From positions 22,516,665 through 22,580,664 of the forward strand of contig NC_133221.1 of the NCBI RefSeq assembly GCF_040436345.1: 64,000 bases of DNA, given 5' to 3'. The translations under genes were made by a program, and so were the position numbers. Shown here piece after piece: positions 10,755 through 24,660 of the stretch (position 1 is the stretch's first letter; every line of letters begins with the position of its first letter). The notes beneath the pieces are model-generated. The model did no database searches. It worked only from the letters and a program-made list of their open reading frames with translations, and was not told the origin of the DNA. Origin of the DNA: Pagrus major. Taxonomy: Eukaryota; Chordata; Actinopteri; Spariformes; Sparidae.

Positions 10755-13700
10755 CACAGTAGAAACACACACAGTAGAAATACACAGCACTCAGCAGAAA
10801 TACACAGTAGAAATACACAGCAGAAATACACAGCAGAAATACACAGTAGAAATACACAGCACACCGTAGAAATACACAGCAGAAATACAGAGTATAAACA
10901 CACAACACAAAGTAGAAACACACAGCACACAGTCAAAATACACAGTAGAAATACACAACATACAGTAGAAATACACAACATACAGTAGAAATACACAGTA
11001 GGAACACACAACACACAGTAGAAATACACAGTAGGAACACACAGCACACAGTAGAAATACACAGCAGAAATACACAGTAGAAATACACAGCACACCATAG
11101 AAATATACAGTAGAAATACACAGCACACAGTAGAAATACACAGCAGGAATACACAGTACACAGTCGAAATGCACAGTTTAAATACACAGCAGAAATACAC
11201 AGTACATAGTCGAAATACACAGTATTTCTACTGGGTATTTCTGATTTGTTGAGTGTTTCTACTGTGTATTTCAACTGTGTACTGTGTATTTCTGCTGTGT
11301 ACACAAATACAGAGTAGAAATACACAGCACACAGTAGAAATACACAATAGAAATACACAGAAGAAATACACAGCACACAGTAGAAATACACAATAGAAAT
11401 ACACAGTAGAAATACACAGTAGAAACACACAACACACAGTAGAAATATACAGTAGAAATACACAGCAGAAATACACAGTACACAGTCAAAATACACAGTA
11501 TTTCTACTGTGTATTTCTAATTTGTATTTCTGCTGTGTATTTCTGCTGAGTGCTGTGTATTTCTACTGTGTATTTCTACTGTGTGTTGTGTGTTTCTACT
11601 GTGTATTTTGACTGTGTACTGTGTATTTCTACTGTATATTTCTATGGTGTGCTGTGTATTTCTACTGTGTGTTGTGTGTTTCTACTTTGTATTTCGACTG
11701 TGTACTGTGTATTTCTGCTGTGTACACAAATACACAGTAGAAATACACAATAGAAATACACAGTAGAAATACCCAGTAGAAATACACAGCACACAATAGA
11801 AATACACAGTAGAAATACACAGCACACAGTAGAAATACACAATAGAAATACACAGTAGAAATACACAGCACACCGTAGAAATACACAGCAGAAATACAGA
11901 GTATAAACACACAACACAAAGTATAAACACACAGCACACAGTCAAAATACACAGTAGAAATACACAACATACAGTAGAAATACACAGTAGAAACACACAA
12001 CACACAGTAGAAATACACAGTAGGAACACACAGCACACAGTAGAAATACACAGCACACCATAGAAATATACAGTAGAAATACACAGCACACAGTAGAAAT
12101 ACACAGCAGGAATACACAGTACACAGTCGAAATGCACAGTTTAAATACACAGCAGAAATACACAGTACACAGTCAAAATACACAGTATTTCTACTGGGTA
12201 TTTCTGATTTGTTGTGTGTTTCTACTGTGTATTTCAACTGTGTACTGTGTATTTCTGCTGTGTACACAAATACAGAGTAGAAATACACGGCACACAGTAG
12301 AAATACACAATAGAAATACACAGTAGAAATACACAACACACAGTAGAAATATACAGTAGAAATACACAGCAGAAATACACAGTACACAGTCAAAATACAC
12401 AGTATTTCTACTGTGTATTTCTTATTTGTATTTCTGCTGTGTATTTCTGCTGAGTGCTGTGTATTTCTACTGTGTATTTTTACTGTGTGCTGTGTATTTC
12501 TACTGTGTGTTGTGTGTTTCTACTGTGTATTTTGACTGTATACTGTGTATTTCTACTGTATATTTCTATGGTGTGCTGTGTATTTCTACTGTGTGTTGTG
12601 TATTTCTACTGTGTATTTAGACTGTGTACTGTGTATTTCTATTGTGTGTTGTGTGTTTCTACTGCGTATTTCAGCTGTGTACTGTGTATTTCTACTGTGT
12701 ATTTCTATGGTGTGCTGTGTATTTCTACTGTGTGTTGTGTGTTTCTACTTTGTATTTCGACTGTGTACTGTGTATTTCTGCTGTGTACACAAATAAACAG
12801 TAGAAATACACAGCACACAGTAGAAATACACAATAGAAATACACAGTAGAAATACACAGTAGAAATACACAGCACACCATAGAAATATATAGTAGAAATA
12901 CACAGCACACAGTAGAAATACACAGCAGGAATACACAGTACACAGTCGAAATGCACAGTTTAAATACACAGCAGAAATACACAGTACACAGTCAAAATAC
13001 ACAGTATTTCTACTGGGTATTTCTGATTTGTTGTGTGTTTCTACTGTGTATTTCAACTGTGTACTGTGTATTTCTGCTGTGTACACAAATACAGAGTAGA
13101 AATACACAGCACACAGTAGAAATACACAATAGAAATACACAGTAGAAATACACAACACACAGTAGAAATATACAGTAGAAATACACAGCAGAAATACACA
13201 GTACACAGTCAAAATACACAGTATTTCTACTGTGTATTTCTTATTTGTATTTCTGCTGTGTATTTCTGCTGAGTGCTGTGTATTTCTACTGTGTATTTTT
13301 ACTGTGTGCTGTGTATTTCTACTGTGTGTTGTGTGTTTCTACTGTGTATTTTGACTGTATACTGTGTATTTCTACTGTATATTTCTATGGTGTGCTGTGT
13401 ATTTCTACTGTGTGTTGTGTATTTCTACTGTGTATTTAGACTGTGTACTGTGTATTTCTATTGTGTGTTGTGTGTTTCTACTGCGTATTTCAGCTGTGTA
13501 CTGTGTATTTCTACTGTGTATTTCTATGGTGTGCTGTGTATTTCTACTGTGTGTTGTGTGTTTCTACTTTGTATTTCGACTGTGTACTGTGTATTTCTGC
13601 TGTGTACACAAATACACAGTAGAAATACACAGCACACAGTAGAAATACACAATAGAAATACACAGTAGAAATACACAGTAGAAATACACAGCACACCATA

Positions 13701-16700
13701 GAAATATATAGTAGAAATACACAGCACACAGTAGAAATACACAGCAGGAATACACAGTACACAGTCGAAATGCACAGTTTAAATACACAGCAGAAATACA
13801 CAGTACACAGTCAAAATACACAGTATTTCTACTGGGTATTTCTGATTTGTTGTGTGTTTCTACTGTGTATTTCAACTGTGTACTGTGTATTTCTGCTGTG
13901 TACACAAATACAGAGTAGAAATACACAGCACACAGTAGAAATACACAAAAGAAATACACAGTAGAAATACACAACACACAGTAGAAATACACAGCACACC
14001 GTAGAAATACACAGCAGAAATACAGAGTATAAACACACAACACAAAGTATAAACACACAGCACACAGTCAAAATACACAGTAGAAATACACAACATACAG
14101 TAGAAATACACAGTAGAAACACACAACACACAGTAGAAATACACAGTAGGAACACACAGCACACAGTAGAAATACACAGCACACCATAGAAATATACAGT
14201 AGAAATACACAGCACACAGTAGAAATACACAGCAGGAATACACAGTACACAGTCGAAATGCACAGTTTAAATACACAGCAGAAATACACAGTACACAGTC
14301 AAAATACACAGTATTTCTACTGGGTATTTCTGATTTGTTGTGTGTTTCTACTGTGTATTTCAACTGTGTACTGTGTATTTCTGCTGTGTACACAAATACA
14401 GAGTAGAAATACACGGCACACAGTAGAAATACACAATAGAAATACACAGTAGAAATACACAACACACAGTAGAAATATACAGTAGAAATACACAGCAGAA
14501 ATACACAGTACACAGTCAAAATACACAGTATTTCTACTGTGTATTTCTTATTTGTATTTCTGCTGTGTATTTCTGCTGAGTGCTGTGTATTCTGATTTGT
14601 TGTGTGTTTCTACTGTGTATTTCAACTGTGTACTGTGTATTTCTGCTGTGTACACAAATACAGAGTAGAAATACACAGCACACAGTAGAAATACACAATA
14701 GAAATACACAGTAGAAATACACAACACACAGTAGAAATATACAGTAGAAATACACAGCAGAAATACACAGTACACAGTCAAAATACACAGTATTTCTACT
14801 GTGTATTTCTTATTTGTATTTCTGCTGTGTATTTCTGCTGAGTGCTGTGTATTTCTACTGTGTATTTTTACTGTGTGCTGTGTATTTCTACTGTGTGTTG
14901 TGTGTTTCTACTGTGTATTTTGACTGTATACTGTGTATTTCTACTGTATATTTCTATGGTGTGCTGTGTATTTCTACTGTGTGTTGTGTATTTCTACTGT
15001 GTATTTAGACTGTGTACTGTGTATTTCTATTGTGTGTTGTGTGTTTCTACTGCGTATTTCAGCTGTGTACTGTGTATTTCTACTGTGTATTTCTATGGTG
15101 TGCTGTGTATTTCTACTGTGTGTTGTGTGTTTCTACTTTGTATTTCGACTGTGTACTGTGTATTTCTGCTGTGTACACAAATACACAGTAGAAATACACA
15201 GCACACAGTAGAAATACACAATAGAAATACACAGTAGAAATACACAGTAGAAATACACAGCACACCATAGAAATATATAGTAGAAATACACAGCACACAG
15301 TAGAAATACACAGCAGGAATACACAGTACACAGTCGAAATGCACAGTTTAAATACACAGCAGAAATACACAGTACACAGTCAAAATACACAGTATTTCTA
15401 CTGGGTATTTCTGATTTGTTGTGTGTTTCTACTGTGTATTTCAACTGTGTACTGTGTATTTCTGCTGTGTACACAAATACAGAGTAGAAATACACAGCAC
15501 ACAGTAGAAATACACAAAAGAAATACACAGTAGAAATACACAACACACAGTAGAAATACACAGCACACCGTAGAAATACACAGCAGAAATACAGAGTATA
15601 AACACACAACACAAAGTATAAACACACAGCACACAGTCAAAATACACAGTAGAAATACACAACATACAGTAGAAATACACAGTAGAAACACACAACACAC
15701 AGTAGAAATACACAGTAGGAACACACAGCACACAGTAGAAATACACAGCACACCATAGAAATACACAATAGAAATACACAGTAGAAATACACAGTAGAAA
15801 CACACAACACACAGTACAAATACACAGCAGAAATACACAGTACACAGTCGAAATACACAGTATTTCTACTGTGTATTTCTGCTGAGTGCTGTGTATTTCT
15901 GTGTATTTCTACTGTGTGCTGTGTATTTCTACTGTGTATTTCTACTGTGTGTTGTGTGTTTCTACTGTGTATTTCGACTGTTTACTGTGTATTTCTACTG
16001 TATATTTCTATGGTGTGCTGTGCATTTCTACTGTGTGTTGTGTGTTTCTACTTTGTATTTCGACTGTGTACTGTGTATTTCTGCTGTGTACACAAATACA
16101 CAGTAGAAATACACAATAGAAATACACAATAGAAATCCACAGTAGAAATACACAGCAAACAGTACAAATACACAATAGAAATACACAGCACACAGTAGAA
16201 ATACACAATAGAAATACACAGTAGAAATACACAACACACAGTAGAAATATACAGTAGAATTACACAATAGAAATACACAGCACACAGTAGAAATACACAA
16301 TAGAAATACACAGTAGAAATACACAGTAGAAACACAAACACACAGCAGAAATACACAGTACAAAGTAGAAATACACAGTATTTCTACTGTGTATTTCTGC
16401 TGAGTGCTGTGTATTTCTACTGTGTATTTCTACTGTGTGCTGTGTATTTCTACTGTGTGTTGTGTGTTTCTACTTTGTATTTCGACTGTGTACTGTGTAT
16501 TTCTGCTGTGTACACAAATACACAGTAGAAATACACAGCACACAGTAGAAATACACAATAGAAATACACAGTAGAAATACACAGTAGAAATACACAGCAC
16601 ACCATAGAAATATATAGTAGAAATACACAGCACACAGTAGAAATACACAGCAGGAATACACAGTACACAGTCGAAATGCACAGTTTAAATACACAGCAGA

Positions 16701-17968
16701 AATACACAGTACACAGTCAAAATACACAGTATTTCTACTGGGTATTTCTGATTTGTTGTGTATTTCAACTGTGTACTGTGTATTTCTGCTGTGTACACAA
16801 ATACAGAGTAGAAATACACAGCACACAGTAGAAATACACAGCACACAGTAGAAATACACAATAGAAATACACAGTAGAAATACACAACACACAGTAGAAA
16901 TATACAGTAGAATTACACAATAGAAATACACAGCACACAGTAGAAATACACAGCAGAAATACACAGTACACAGTCGAAATACACAGTATTTCTACTTTGT
17001 ATTTTCTGCTGAGTGCTGTGTATTTCTACTGTGTATTTCTACTGTGTGCTGTGTATTTCTACTGTGTATTTCTACTGTGTGTTGTGTGTTTCTACTGTGT
17101 ATTTCGACTGTTTACTGTGTATTTCTACTGTATATTTCTATGGTGTGCTGTGTATTTCTGCTGTGTACACAAATACATAGTAGAAATACACAATAGAAAT
17201 ACACAATAGAAATACTGAGTAGAAATACACAATAGAAATACACAATAGAAATACACAGCACACCGTAGAAATACACAGCAGAAATACACAGTTGAAATAC
17301 ACAGTAGAAATACACAGCAGAAATACACAGTAGAAATACACAGCACACAGTAGAAATACAGAGTAGAAACACACAACACACAGTAGATATACACAGCAGA
17401 AATACACAGTACACAGTTGAAATACACAGTAGAAACACACAACACACAGTAGAAATACACAGTAGGAACACAAAGCACACAGTAGAAATACACAGCAGAA
17501 ATACACAGTAGAAATACACAGCACACCATAGAAATATACAGTAGAAATACACAGCACACAGTAGAAATACACAGCAGAAATACACAGTACACAGTCGAAA
17601 TGCACAGTCGAAATACACAGCACACAGTAGAAATACACAGCAGAAATACACAGTACACAGTCGAAATGCACAGTAGAAATACACAGCACACAGTAGAAAT
17701 ACACAGCAGAAATACACAGTACACAGTCGAAATGCACAGTAGAAATACACAACACACAGTAGAAATACACAGCACACCATAGAAATACACAGTAGAAATA
17801 CACAGTACACAGTCAAAATGCACAGTAGAAACACACAACGCACAGTAGAAATACACAGCACACCATAGAATTACACAGTAGAAATACACAGCACACCGTA
17901 GAAATACACAGTAGAAATACACAGCACTCAGCAGAAATACACAGCAGAAATACAAATCAGAAATACAA
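10755..17968. repeat. 7.2-kb minisatellite with alternating orientation
   Basis: The array is built of a 13-bp unit TAGAAATACACAG, with CAGAAATACACAG variants and interspersed CACACAG heptamers. Blocks read on the + strand alternate with blocks in reverse complement. Flips of the first kind occur at CACAGTATTTCTACTG junctions (for example near 11,222, 11,500, 12,186, 12,403, 13,005 and 13,222). Flips back occur at CTGTGTACACAAATAC junctions (near 11,303, 11,725, 12,263, 12,784, 13,083 and 13,602). A higher-order period of 819 bp is clear: the same block pattern starts at 12,426 and 13,245, and again at 14,814 after a 1569-bp step. A 66-bp subrepeat is seen at about 17,580-17,745. Long ORFs on both strands (runs of CVFLLCIS or EIHSRNTQ) are artefacts of the repeat. 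Confidence 0.95.
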
Positions 17969-18078
17969 AAGATGTTATACTTAAAGATGTTTTAGATCTT
18001 TCAGATTGTTGTTTTTATTAGTGTATTTAACTGCTGCTTATAATGCTACTACCAAATTATTAGTACTGCCACTAATTA

Positions 18079-18079
<1 letters not shown>

Positions 18080-18116
<37 letters not shown>

Positions 18117-18180
18117 TTACTACTACTACTACTACTACTAGTAGTACTACGACTACTACTACTACTACTACTACTGCTAT
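18080..18180 (+). repeat. (CTA)n trinucleotide microsatellite
   Basis: About 30 near-perfect CTA/TAC triplets, with a few interruptions, about 110 bp beyond the minisatellite. A poly-Leu reading frame over it is an artefact. Confidence 0.95.
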
Positions 18181-21100
18181 TACCACTGCTAGTACTATTA
18201 CAAATGAACAAATGTTTATTTTTTAAGTTAACATATTTTTCTGGATTGCTAATTGTTTTATTTTTCTAGTCTCACTGTTGTACTGATGCCTCGGATGCTA
18301 TACCAAATTATTTGAAGTGCTACCTTGACATTTCTACTGATGCTAATGAATCAATTAAAAACTTATTTCAGGTTGATGACAACAGTCACCTATAGTGTTG
18401 AACAGAAGGAAAGGACTTTAGGAGGGTCTAACCCACCCTAATCCTCACCCTTTGACAATTTTCCATTCAAAAATTTGCTTCCTGTTTTCATAGTGGCTCT
18501 TTTCACATCGTTTCTTGGACACTGTAACTTGTTATATCATGGTTGATCCAGTGGCACAAACATGACTAGAAAGTCTATTTTCCTTCAGCCACATACACAT
18601 TTCATATTCACATATAGTATAGAAAACTATAGTTAAAGTCATTCAAAATGTATTAAAAGTTCACAATAGCAGGACACACACTTTTACTGTGTGTGTAGAT
18701 GTGGTCATGGAGGTGAGACGGGACACCACACAACTGCAAATATTAACATACAGTTTAGGAATAAATTCAACTGTATTCAACACAACTTTATTTAACTGCA
18801 GACTGAATACATGTGTAATTACTGATGAACTCACTGTAGTTTCCTTTACATAAACAAGCTATGTTCTACGCTGTATTTAAATGTCAGTTCCTTCTTTGCT
18901 GCAATGTCACATTAAACTCAATACATGACTGTGCAATATGCAACACTTTATTATTCCAAATGAGTTTTAAACAATTAAACACGCTAACAAGTCATCAGTT
19001 CAGGATTTGGCAGGGCTAGCATCACATTTCAGTGAATTTGAAGTGAAATGATGATCTCGGAACAAGTTTCACAAAGTAAACAGACTCCATAGCAACCAGC
19101 TTCTTATGTCATCAATAAAGGACGACTGTTTAAAAAATAATAATGCATTTTTATTATTATGATTATTATTATTATTAGAAGTAGTACTATTACTATTATT
19201 ATTATTATTATGGACAGGAAAAATGTTTTGTTATTATTTTCCTAAGACCTAATACACTTGTTTTTGGATTGAGGTCCACTTTACAGGCGAGGCCATATAT
19301 ATTAGCAATAACCACAGTTTACGAATTAAAAAAAAAATCTACATATATATCGCATTAAAAGTAGTTAGCTATGTTATTTGTGCATTTTAATATGTTTCAG
19401 ACAGTAGTGTGTCCTCTGGTCGGACTAATATGGCATTGTGCTGAACATACGTAAACACCATTTAATTTAAACGCTGTTACATGACTGTTACCCAGCATGC
19501 TTAGCTTCAGTGTAACTACCTTTAATATAATGCCTGGACACCTCGTGTCAAAGTAAGTCAAACTTCACTGTTAACAGCATGTTCAGCTGGTGTCTGCTTC
19601 AACGCAACTCATCTTCAGTCACCGTCATGCATCATCAGTTTTGTGTAGCAGAGCTCAGAAAACAGAAACAAGCAGCTGTTGCTCCAGGAAACATCTGGAT
19701 GAAGCTGTAAAGTCACTGGACGATCATCACATGACTTGAGCAATAATGCTGTTGCAATGCTCCTCAACAGTCCGTCCAAAAGTGACTGTGATCACTTTAT
19801 AGTCACAATGTTTTTCCAATTGCCATCTGAGCAAAGCAGGTTGCTGTGAGCCCTGGAAGCCCATTGTTCTCTGTAGAGACTTGAGTTTACACAAAACAAT
19901 AACAGTTTCTTCACAAATGTGCAGCAGCTGCTTAATAAGTATGTAGGGCCTTGACAGTCCCTGTGTTATTTTGAGAATTCAGTTTCAGTTTGACATTGAG
20001 TGTACATGATTCATCTTCCTCAAGAGGCCTGAATGTTTCATTTTTATTAATGATCTCAAACTCCACACACGTCATATGTCTGGTTATGTAGTGTTCCATC
20101 ACATCGCTGGTTGGTGTAGTACACAGAGAGGAGAGCACTTCTTCTTTCTTTCATACTTTTGAGTGCAAATCAGGATGTTTTGTTCCTCAAAAATAAATTA
20201 ATTTACTCAAGGTTTGGGTAATTCTTTTGAATTATTTTTTAAGAATAATTTATTTTTCAAAACCATTATTTTAAAAAATGACAAATAAACATACCTTGTA
20301 CCTTATTGCATTCATATTGTGATACTTTTTATTTCATTTTTCTGAATTTTTTGGATCGTCTCTCATCAGGAAGGATGAAGTGTTCCTTTATTGGTTGACA
20401 AAATTCTCCTTCATCATAAGCTAAACAAATAATCTAAAAATGCACTGTGACATGGATGAAAACAGGGTTGTTTTTCTTTTGAAAAGTTGACTTTCAAGAG
20501 ATTTGTGGTTCTCACAGGACAGCATCGCCACAAACATATTTGATGATCTTATAGAATATGATGCTTTGCTCTGGATTAAACCACCTAACACCACATCAAG
20601 TAGTTAAGAAAAGGATAGAAATTATTTTTTCCACCACTGGTCGATAGGAATTTAACACACTTGATGGAGAACCAGGCTACATGTGCTTCATTGATGTTGT
20701 CTGTCTGTCAACCAGCAGGCTGCACTTCAGTCCACTACTTTTTGTTATTGGGATTCAACCACCTTGTATTTATCATAAATGTTTAATCAAAACGAAAAAG
20801 AAAAATCACTAATCATTTTTTCCCCATACAAGGAATTCTACTACTGAATTTAAATGTGTTATACTAAGAGATGTTTCTAATGTTTGTATGTGGCCAGACA
20901 CACATCACATTTGGACTGCAAACAGATTGTGTGAATGTAACCTGCTACAGATCTGCAATGGATGCTGATAATGGTGAATTTATTAAATGCTTATACAGTA
21001 TAAATACAGGAACAGCTCACTGACTCGCATGTCTGAGTTCTCAAACAAGCTGCGGCAGATCTCTGTGAAATCACTTTATAGTATTCAGACTTTGCAGCAT

Positions 21101-21990
21101 GGTATGTTCAGCAACAATGATCATTCTTTTATCATTTGTTTGCTGATGTAGCTTTGTGTCCTGGTTGCATGAATTATGCACAGCCATAAAACAAGTTAAA
21201 CATCATCAAAGCATATTTTTCTACTTTAGCAACAGAAATTACTGACAACTTTTGTATTTCTCTGTGTACTGTTTTAATGTGTGGTGCAAACATTACATTA
21301 CAAACATTGGGAGTGATGCCTCTGTATGATCTACATAAGCAAACAAGACCATCAGTGAGAAGACTGGCTGTTTCAAATGCCTGTCATCAGGTCAGACTTC
21401 CCATGGGTCCATAAAATTTCAGGAACTGTTCATAGATTTAGCTTTCTCAACCAAATCACTCTCACTGAGCAACCAAATCTGTTAGCTGTGGGCTTACATG
21501 TAACCTAGGTGTGTGAACAGCCTCCGTCACTTTACAGTTATTAATCTTCCATAGCAACAATGTTGTGTTTAAAAATGATAATAAAGGCTGATATTTCAAG
21601 AATGTTGGTTCTTTCTTTCACTTACATCCAAACCAAATGCACACGCTAGCCAGAACAAGAGGTTTATCACAAGAGGCGGTGGTGCTGATACTGCTTTTGT
21701 CTACAGGGGCGGCCAGAATCAACAGAACATGAGCTTCATGCTTTAACTGAACTGAATTGGGCGTCTTGCATCAACTAATACAATATACTGTTAAATATCT
21801 ACAATATGGATATTCTCAACTATTACGGCTGATTCTTGACAGTATATTTAAGATATGTTTGCATGTAAATCTGACACAAATGAAAAAGCTTGGGAAAAGC
21901 CTGAATATTGCACCATGATGCACACACGCAGAATAAATAATCAAATCTAAAAACTGACATGTTATTACAAATAAGTGGGCAGTAGGCGCC
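18181..21990. other. Gene-poor stretch, no credible exons seen
   Basis: AT-rich sequence with small simple repeats ((TTA)n at about 19,147-19,215). The block at 20,380-20,600 is a diverged second copy of 9760-10,010. A 68-codon frame on the - strand at 19,932-20,138 has no resemblance to anything I recognise and no splice context. I see no RNA gene or conserved coding block here. Confidence 0.5.
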
Positions 21991-22076
21991 TTTAAGGGAT
22001 GAAGGCATTCTGTGGTTTCCCTCAACACGACCCATCTGGATTTTGCAAGGCTGAAATACAACCCAATCAGACCACA

Positions 22077-22718
22077 TTATTCCTTTTCACTTGTCTGGGA
22101 TTGAGCTCCTGTGCTCTCTCCACCAGGCTTTTCTGTGCAAAACTCTTCTCCACTGACTCGGACTTCAGGTTGTATTCTCTCTTCAGATGTTTCTGTGTTG
22201 TTCCCTTCGACACCAGCCCGAGGTTCACATATTGTTTTGTCTTCTGCAGGCTTTTGTGTGTCATTTACTGGCATTTTAGCTCTTGCGCTCACTTCACCAG
22301 ATTTCTGTGTATCAGGATCAGGTCTAGCGTTCGTTCCATCTGTGTCAGTCTCTGCTTCTGGTTTCCTAGTGGCTGCTCCTCTGAAAATACCAGCTTTGTG
22401 AAGCTCACGCCGTATCGTCTTTACCGAGACTGTGTGAGAGAGGTTTCTGTTCAGCTCTGTGGTTATTTTTGAGGCTGTGTACTCGGGGTGTTCATCAACT
22501 ATCCTGAGAAGTGTCTGTCTATCCTTTTCAGTGAGCTTTGACTTTCGCCCGCTGTTCTTCTTGGCTGATGCTGTCCGTCCGTGTTTGACATACACAGTCA
22601 TGACTCTGGAGACTGTTCCTCTGGCCACATTAAAAAGCTGGGCAGTTTTTGTGACGGATGCACCTGATAGACGTGCAGCGACTATTTGGCATCTTTCAAA
22701 CTCTGTCAGGTCGCTCAT
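22077..22718 (-). CDS. Tc1-transposase DNA-binding domain protein, locus A (213 aa)
   Basis: Intact ORF. Residues about 1-115 are a complete bipartite Tc1-type paired-like domain: first helix-turn-helix [26 protein letters not shown], basic linker [13 protein letters not shown], second helix-turn-helix with [13 protein letters not shown]. The DDE catalytic domain is absent. In its place is an acidic, Ser/Thr/Gln-rich tail of about 100 residues with degenerate repeats around DTQKSGE, DTQKPAE, ETSEE and TEKPGGE, ending QTSEKE. Immediately after the stop, in another frame, the remnant MWSD of the first catalytic block is visible. The start is the family Met (SDLTEFER). Upstream on the same strand a region ending in a GTAAGT donor (complement of 23,376-23,381) is shared with locus B, so a spliced 5' exon is plausible (acceptor CTCAAG just before the ATG). 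It may be a captured, host-used DNA-binding protein, or simply a truncated transposon. Expression is unknown. Confidence 0.6.
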   Translation of the reverse strand: MSDLTEFERCQIVAARLSGASVTKTAQLFNVARGTVSRVMTVYVKHGRTASAKKNSGRKSKLTEKDRQTLLRIVDEHPEYTASKITTELNRNLSHTVSVKTIRRELHKAGIFRGAATRKPEAETDTDGTNARPDPDTQKSGEVSARAKMPVNDTQKPAEDKTICEPRAGVEGNNTETSEERIQPEVRVSGEEFCTEKPGGESTGAQSQTSEKE

Positions 22719-22766
22719 ATTGCCTTGAGAACGCCCTTTTTAAGGCGACAGCCAATCCCAGCTGAC

Positions 22767-22769
22767 CGG

Positions 22770-22801
<32 letters not shown>
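22767..22801 (+). repeat. (GGCA)n tetranucleotide microsatellite
   Basis: About nine copies of GGCA/AGGC, 48 bp upstream of the locus A start codon and so within its putative 5' leader or intron. Confidence 0.95.
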
Positions 22802-23381
22802 CTCTGTAACTAGCTGCTCCAAGGTCCTCTGTCACATGGTGTTTGCATTATTCTGTACACTGAAGCAGGGAGGTCCAGGGGGGTTGGGCAGGGTCAGATC
22901 CCTGCTGGGCGGATGTCCAGGTGCACTGTGCCTATAAATGTATGATAAGCGGATTATAAGTAATACTACAAATTAACATCTTAGCAACATAACTCACTTG
23001 CATGCAAAGACACATGATCTGTATTTAACTATATGCAATATGGACTCACACAAGCACCTGGGAGCTAACTGTACCTGAGGCAGGAGGTAAACACAACTAC
23101 AGGGGCTGGACAAAATAAACGAAACACTTTACAGTTCAGAACAAAAAGCCCACCAGCAGCTAACACACGTCACTAGCTTTACTTACTGTTGACTGTCAAA
23201 GATGTTCAATCCGCTGGATGGTAATTACCCACGTTTAATTTAAGCTAGCCAGGTAGCAAGCTACTAGTTTAGCTTTCATCAATTAGATACGTATTCAGAA
23301 TGTAATGTTACCATTTAAATACCATTTACAGACAAGTGAAAGACATGAGCGTGTGTATTTACTGCAGTGTGTCGTACTTAC

Positions 23382-23497
23382 TACCACAATTGTTCAGCGC
23401 AGTGAGGCTGTCCGGCGGCACTTTGTCACCGAGCTGTTTGTGTCTCTCCGGCAGAGGAATGCTACTTCTGGTTGGAGCTTTTCAGAATAAAAGCCTC
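23382..23497 (-). other. Putative 5' exon of locus A
   Basis: On the - strand the segment begins GCTTTTATTCTGAAAA and runs to a strong donor GTAAGTAC (intron starts at 23,381). The same order, GCTTTTATTCTGAAA then GTAAGTAC about 100 bp later, occurs at locus B (26,133-26,237). Between exon and ORF both loci also share CTGCCTCAGGTA and a TCTTTGCATG block, about 23,010-23,080 here and 25,735-25,805 there. Conservation of the donor in both copies argues for a spliced transcript. The transcription start is not known. Confidence 0.45.
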
Positions 23498-23754
23498 ATC
23501 ACCACTACTTCACATCACTTATTGTTATTTGCATAAAAATAAAATAATTGAACAATGTGGTGTGGCACTAGCTACAAAATTTATTAACCCTATGCTTTTG
23601 CTGGAACAAGAAAATGGTGGGCAAAATTATGGGAATTCCACATTAAACATTAATTATTCTGAGGAATTAGGGCCGCAACTAATAAGTTGTCCTATTAACC
23701 AACTAATGAGACTTATAAGGAGATAACTATGCAACCACATAGTAGACTGGATTG

Positions 23755-24230
23755 AACTAAGTACCTCTACTCAAGTACTGTAGTTGAGTACAATTTGAGT
23801 TCAGTATTTCCATTTTCAGCTACTTTATACACTTCATTTTGGAGGAAAATATTGTTCTTTTACTCCACTACATTTGCTTGATGACTTGGGTTACAAGTCC
23901 CTTTGCAGATTGCATCCTGCATCTGAGCTAAAGCAGTGCATTCCTGAATGAATTCATTTTATCAGCAGCTGGATAAAAGAAAACAGAATCCGATAATCAG
24001 AAAAATGCTGAATATTGGAGCCAATAATCAGTCGACCCATAGTATCATATAATAATATTTGTATAATTTTACTTTTGATTAAGTACATTTATTGCAAGTA
24101 AAAACTATTTGCACTTACATACATTTAATATCATATACTTTTTATATGACTTTTATCCAAGTGTTATTCATATGGGTGACTTTTACTTTCACAAAAGTCA
24201 TATTTCAACATGATATCTTTCTTATAAAAT
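23755..24230. repeat. AAGTAC-type interspersed repeat
   Basis: Contains CTCAAGTACTGTAGTTGAGT and TTCTTTTACTCCACTACATT, phrases of a very common fish interspersed repeat of uncertain class. A related copy is at 26,575-27,300, with fragments near 9540, 47,905 and 52,990. Confidence 0.6.
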
Positions 24231-24660
24231 GTGGGGGAAACAAAAGAGTACACATCCAACAGCCCCCACTGACCATCAATGATTCTGCTCTGGAGAGGGT
24301 GAGCAGCACCAAATTTCTGGGCGAGAGGACCTTTCTTGGACTAACAACACTGCATCACTGACCAAGAAAGCACAGCAGCGCCTCTACTTCCTGTGCAAAT
24401 TGAGGAGAGCAAGAGCCCCGGCACCCATCATATGCTCCTACTACTGAGGCAACATTGAAAGCATCCCACCCATTTACAACAGTCGCCTAGCCCGCAAAGC
24501 AGTCAGCATTGTGGGCGACTTCACCCACACCTCACACAGCTTTTTCAGTCTCCTGCCTTCTGGGAGAAGGTACCGGAGCCTCCATGCCTCCTCCACCAGA
24601 TGGAGCAACAGCTTCATCCACCAGGCTGTCAGGAGGCTGAACTCTCTCAGACAGTCATGA
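24230..24660 (+). repeat. 3' end of a non-LTR retrotransposon (LINE)
   Basis: Decayed C-terminal reverse-transcriptase ORF on the + strand. Blocks in order, in shifting frames: SSTKFLG, TKKAQQRLYFL (as AAGAAAGCACAGCAGCGCC), RRARAPAPIICSYY, then RYRSLHASSTRWSNSFI and HQAVRRLNSLRQS followed by a stop (about 24,570-24,660). The frame is broken several times, so it is inactive. The middle of the domain is deleted between the CSYY and DFTH blocks. Confidence 0.8.

Noticed and set aside
10586-17955. Many long Cys/Val/Phe-rich or Asn/Thr/His-rich open frames (60-276 codons) on both strands
   Set aside because: They are translations of the 13-bp minisatellite, which happens to lack stops in several frames. 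No start context, splice structure or domain supports them.
10755-17968. CRISPR-like regular repeat
   Set aside because: Units are directly adjacent with no unique spacers, the host is a vertebrate, and orientation flips repeatedly. It is a minisatellite.
19932-20138. 68-codon - strand frame
   Set aside because: Plain composition but no recognised family, no splice sites in phase and no conserved partner. Treated as chance.
22111-22728. + strand frames across the Tc1-derived ORF
   Set aside because: They are mirror frames of the - strand ORF, whose helix-turn-helix motifs are clear.
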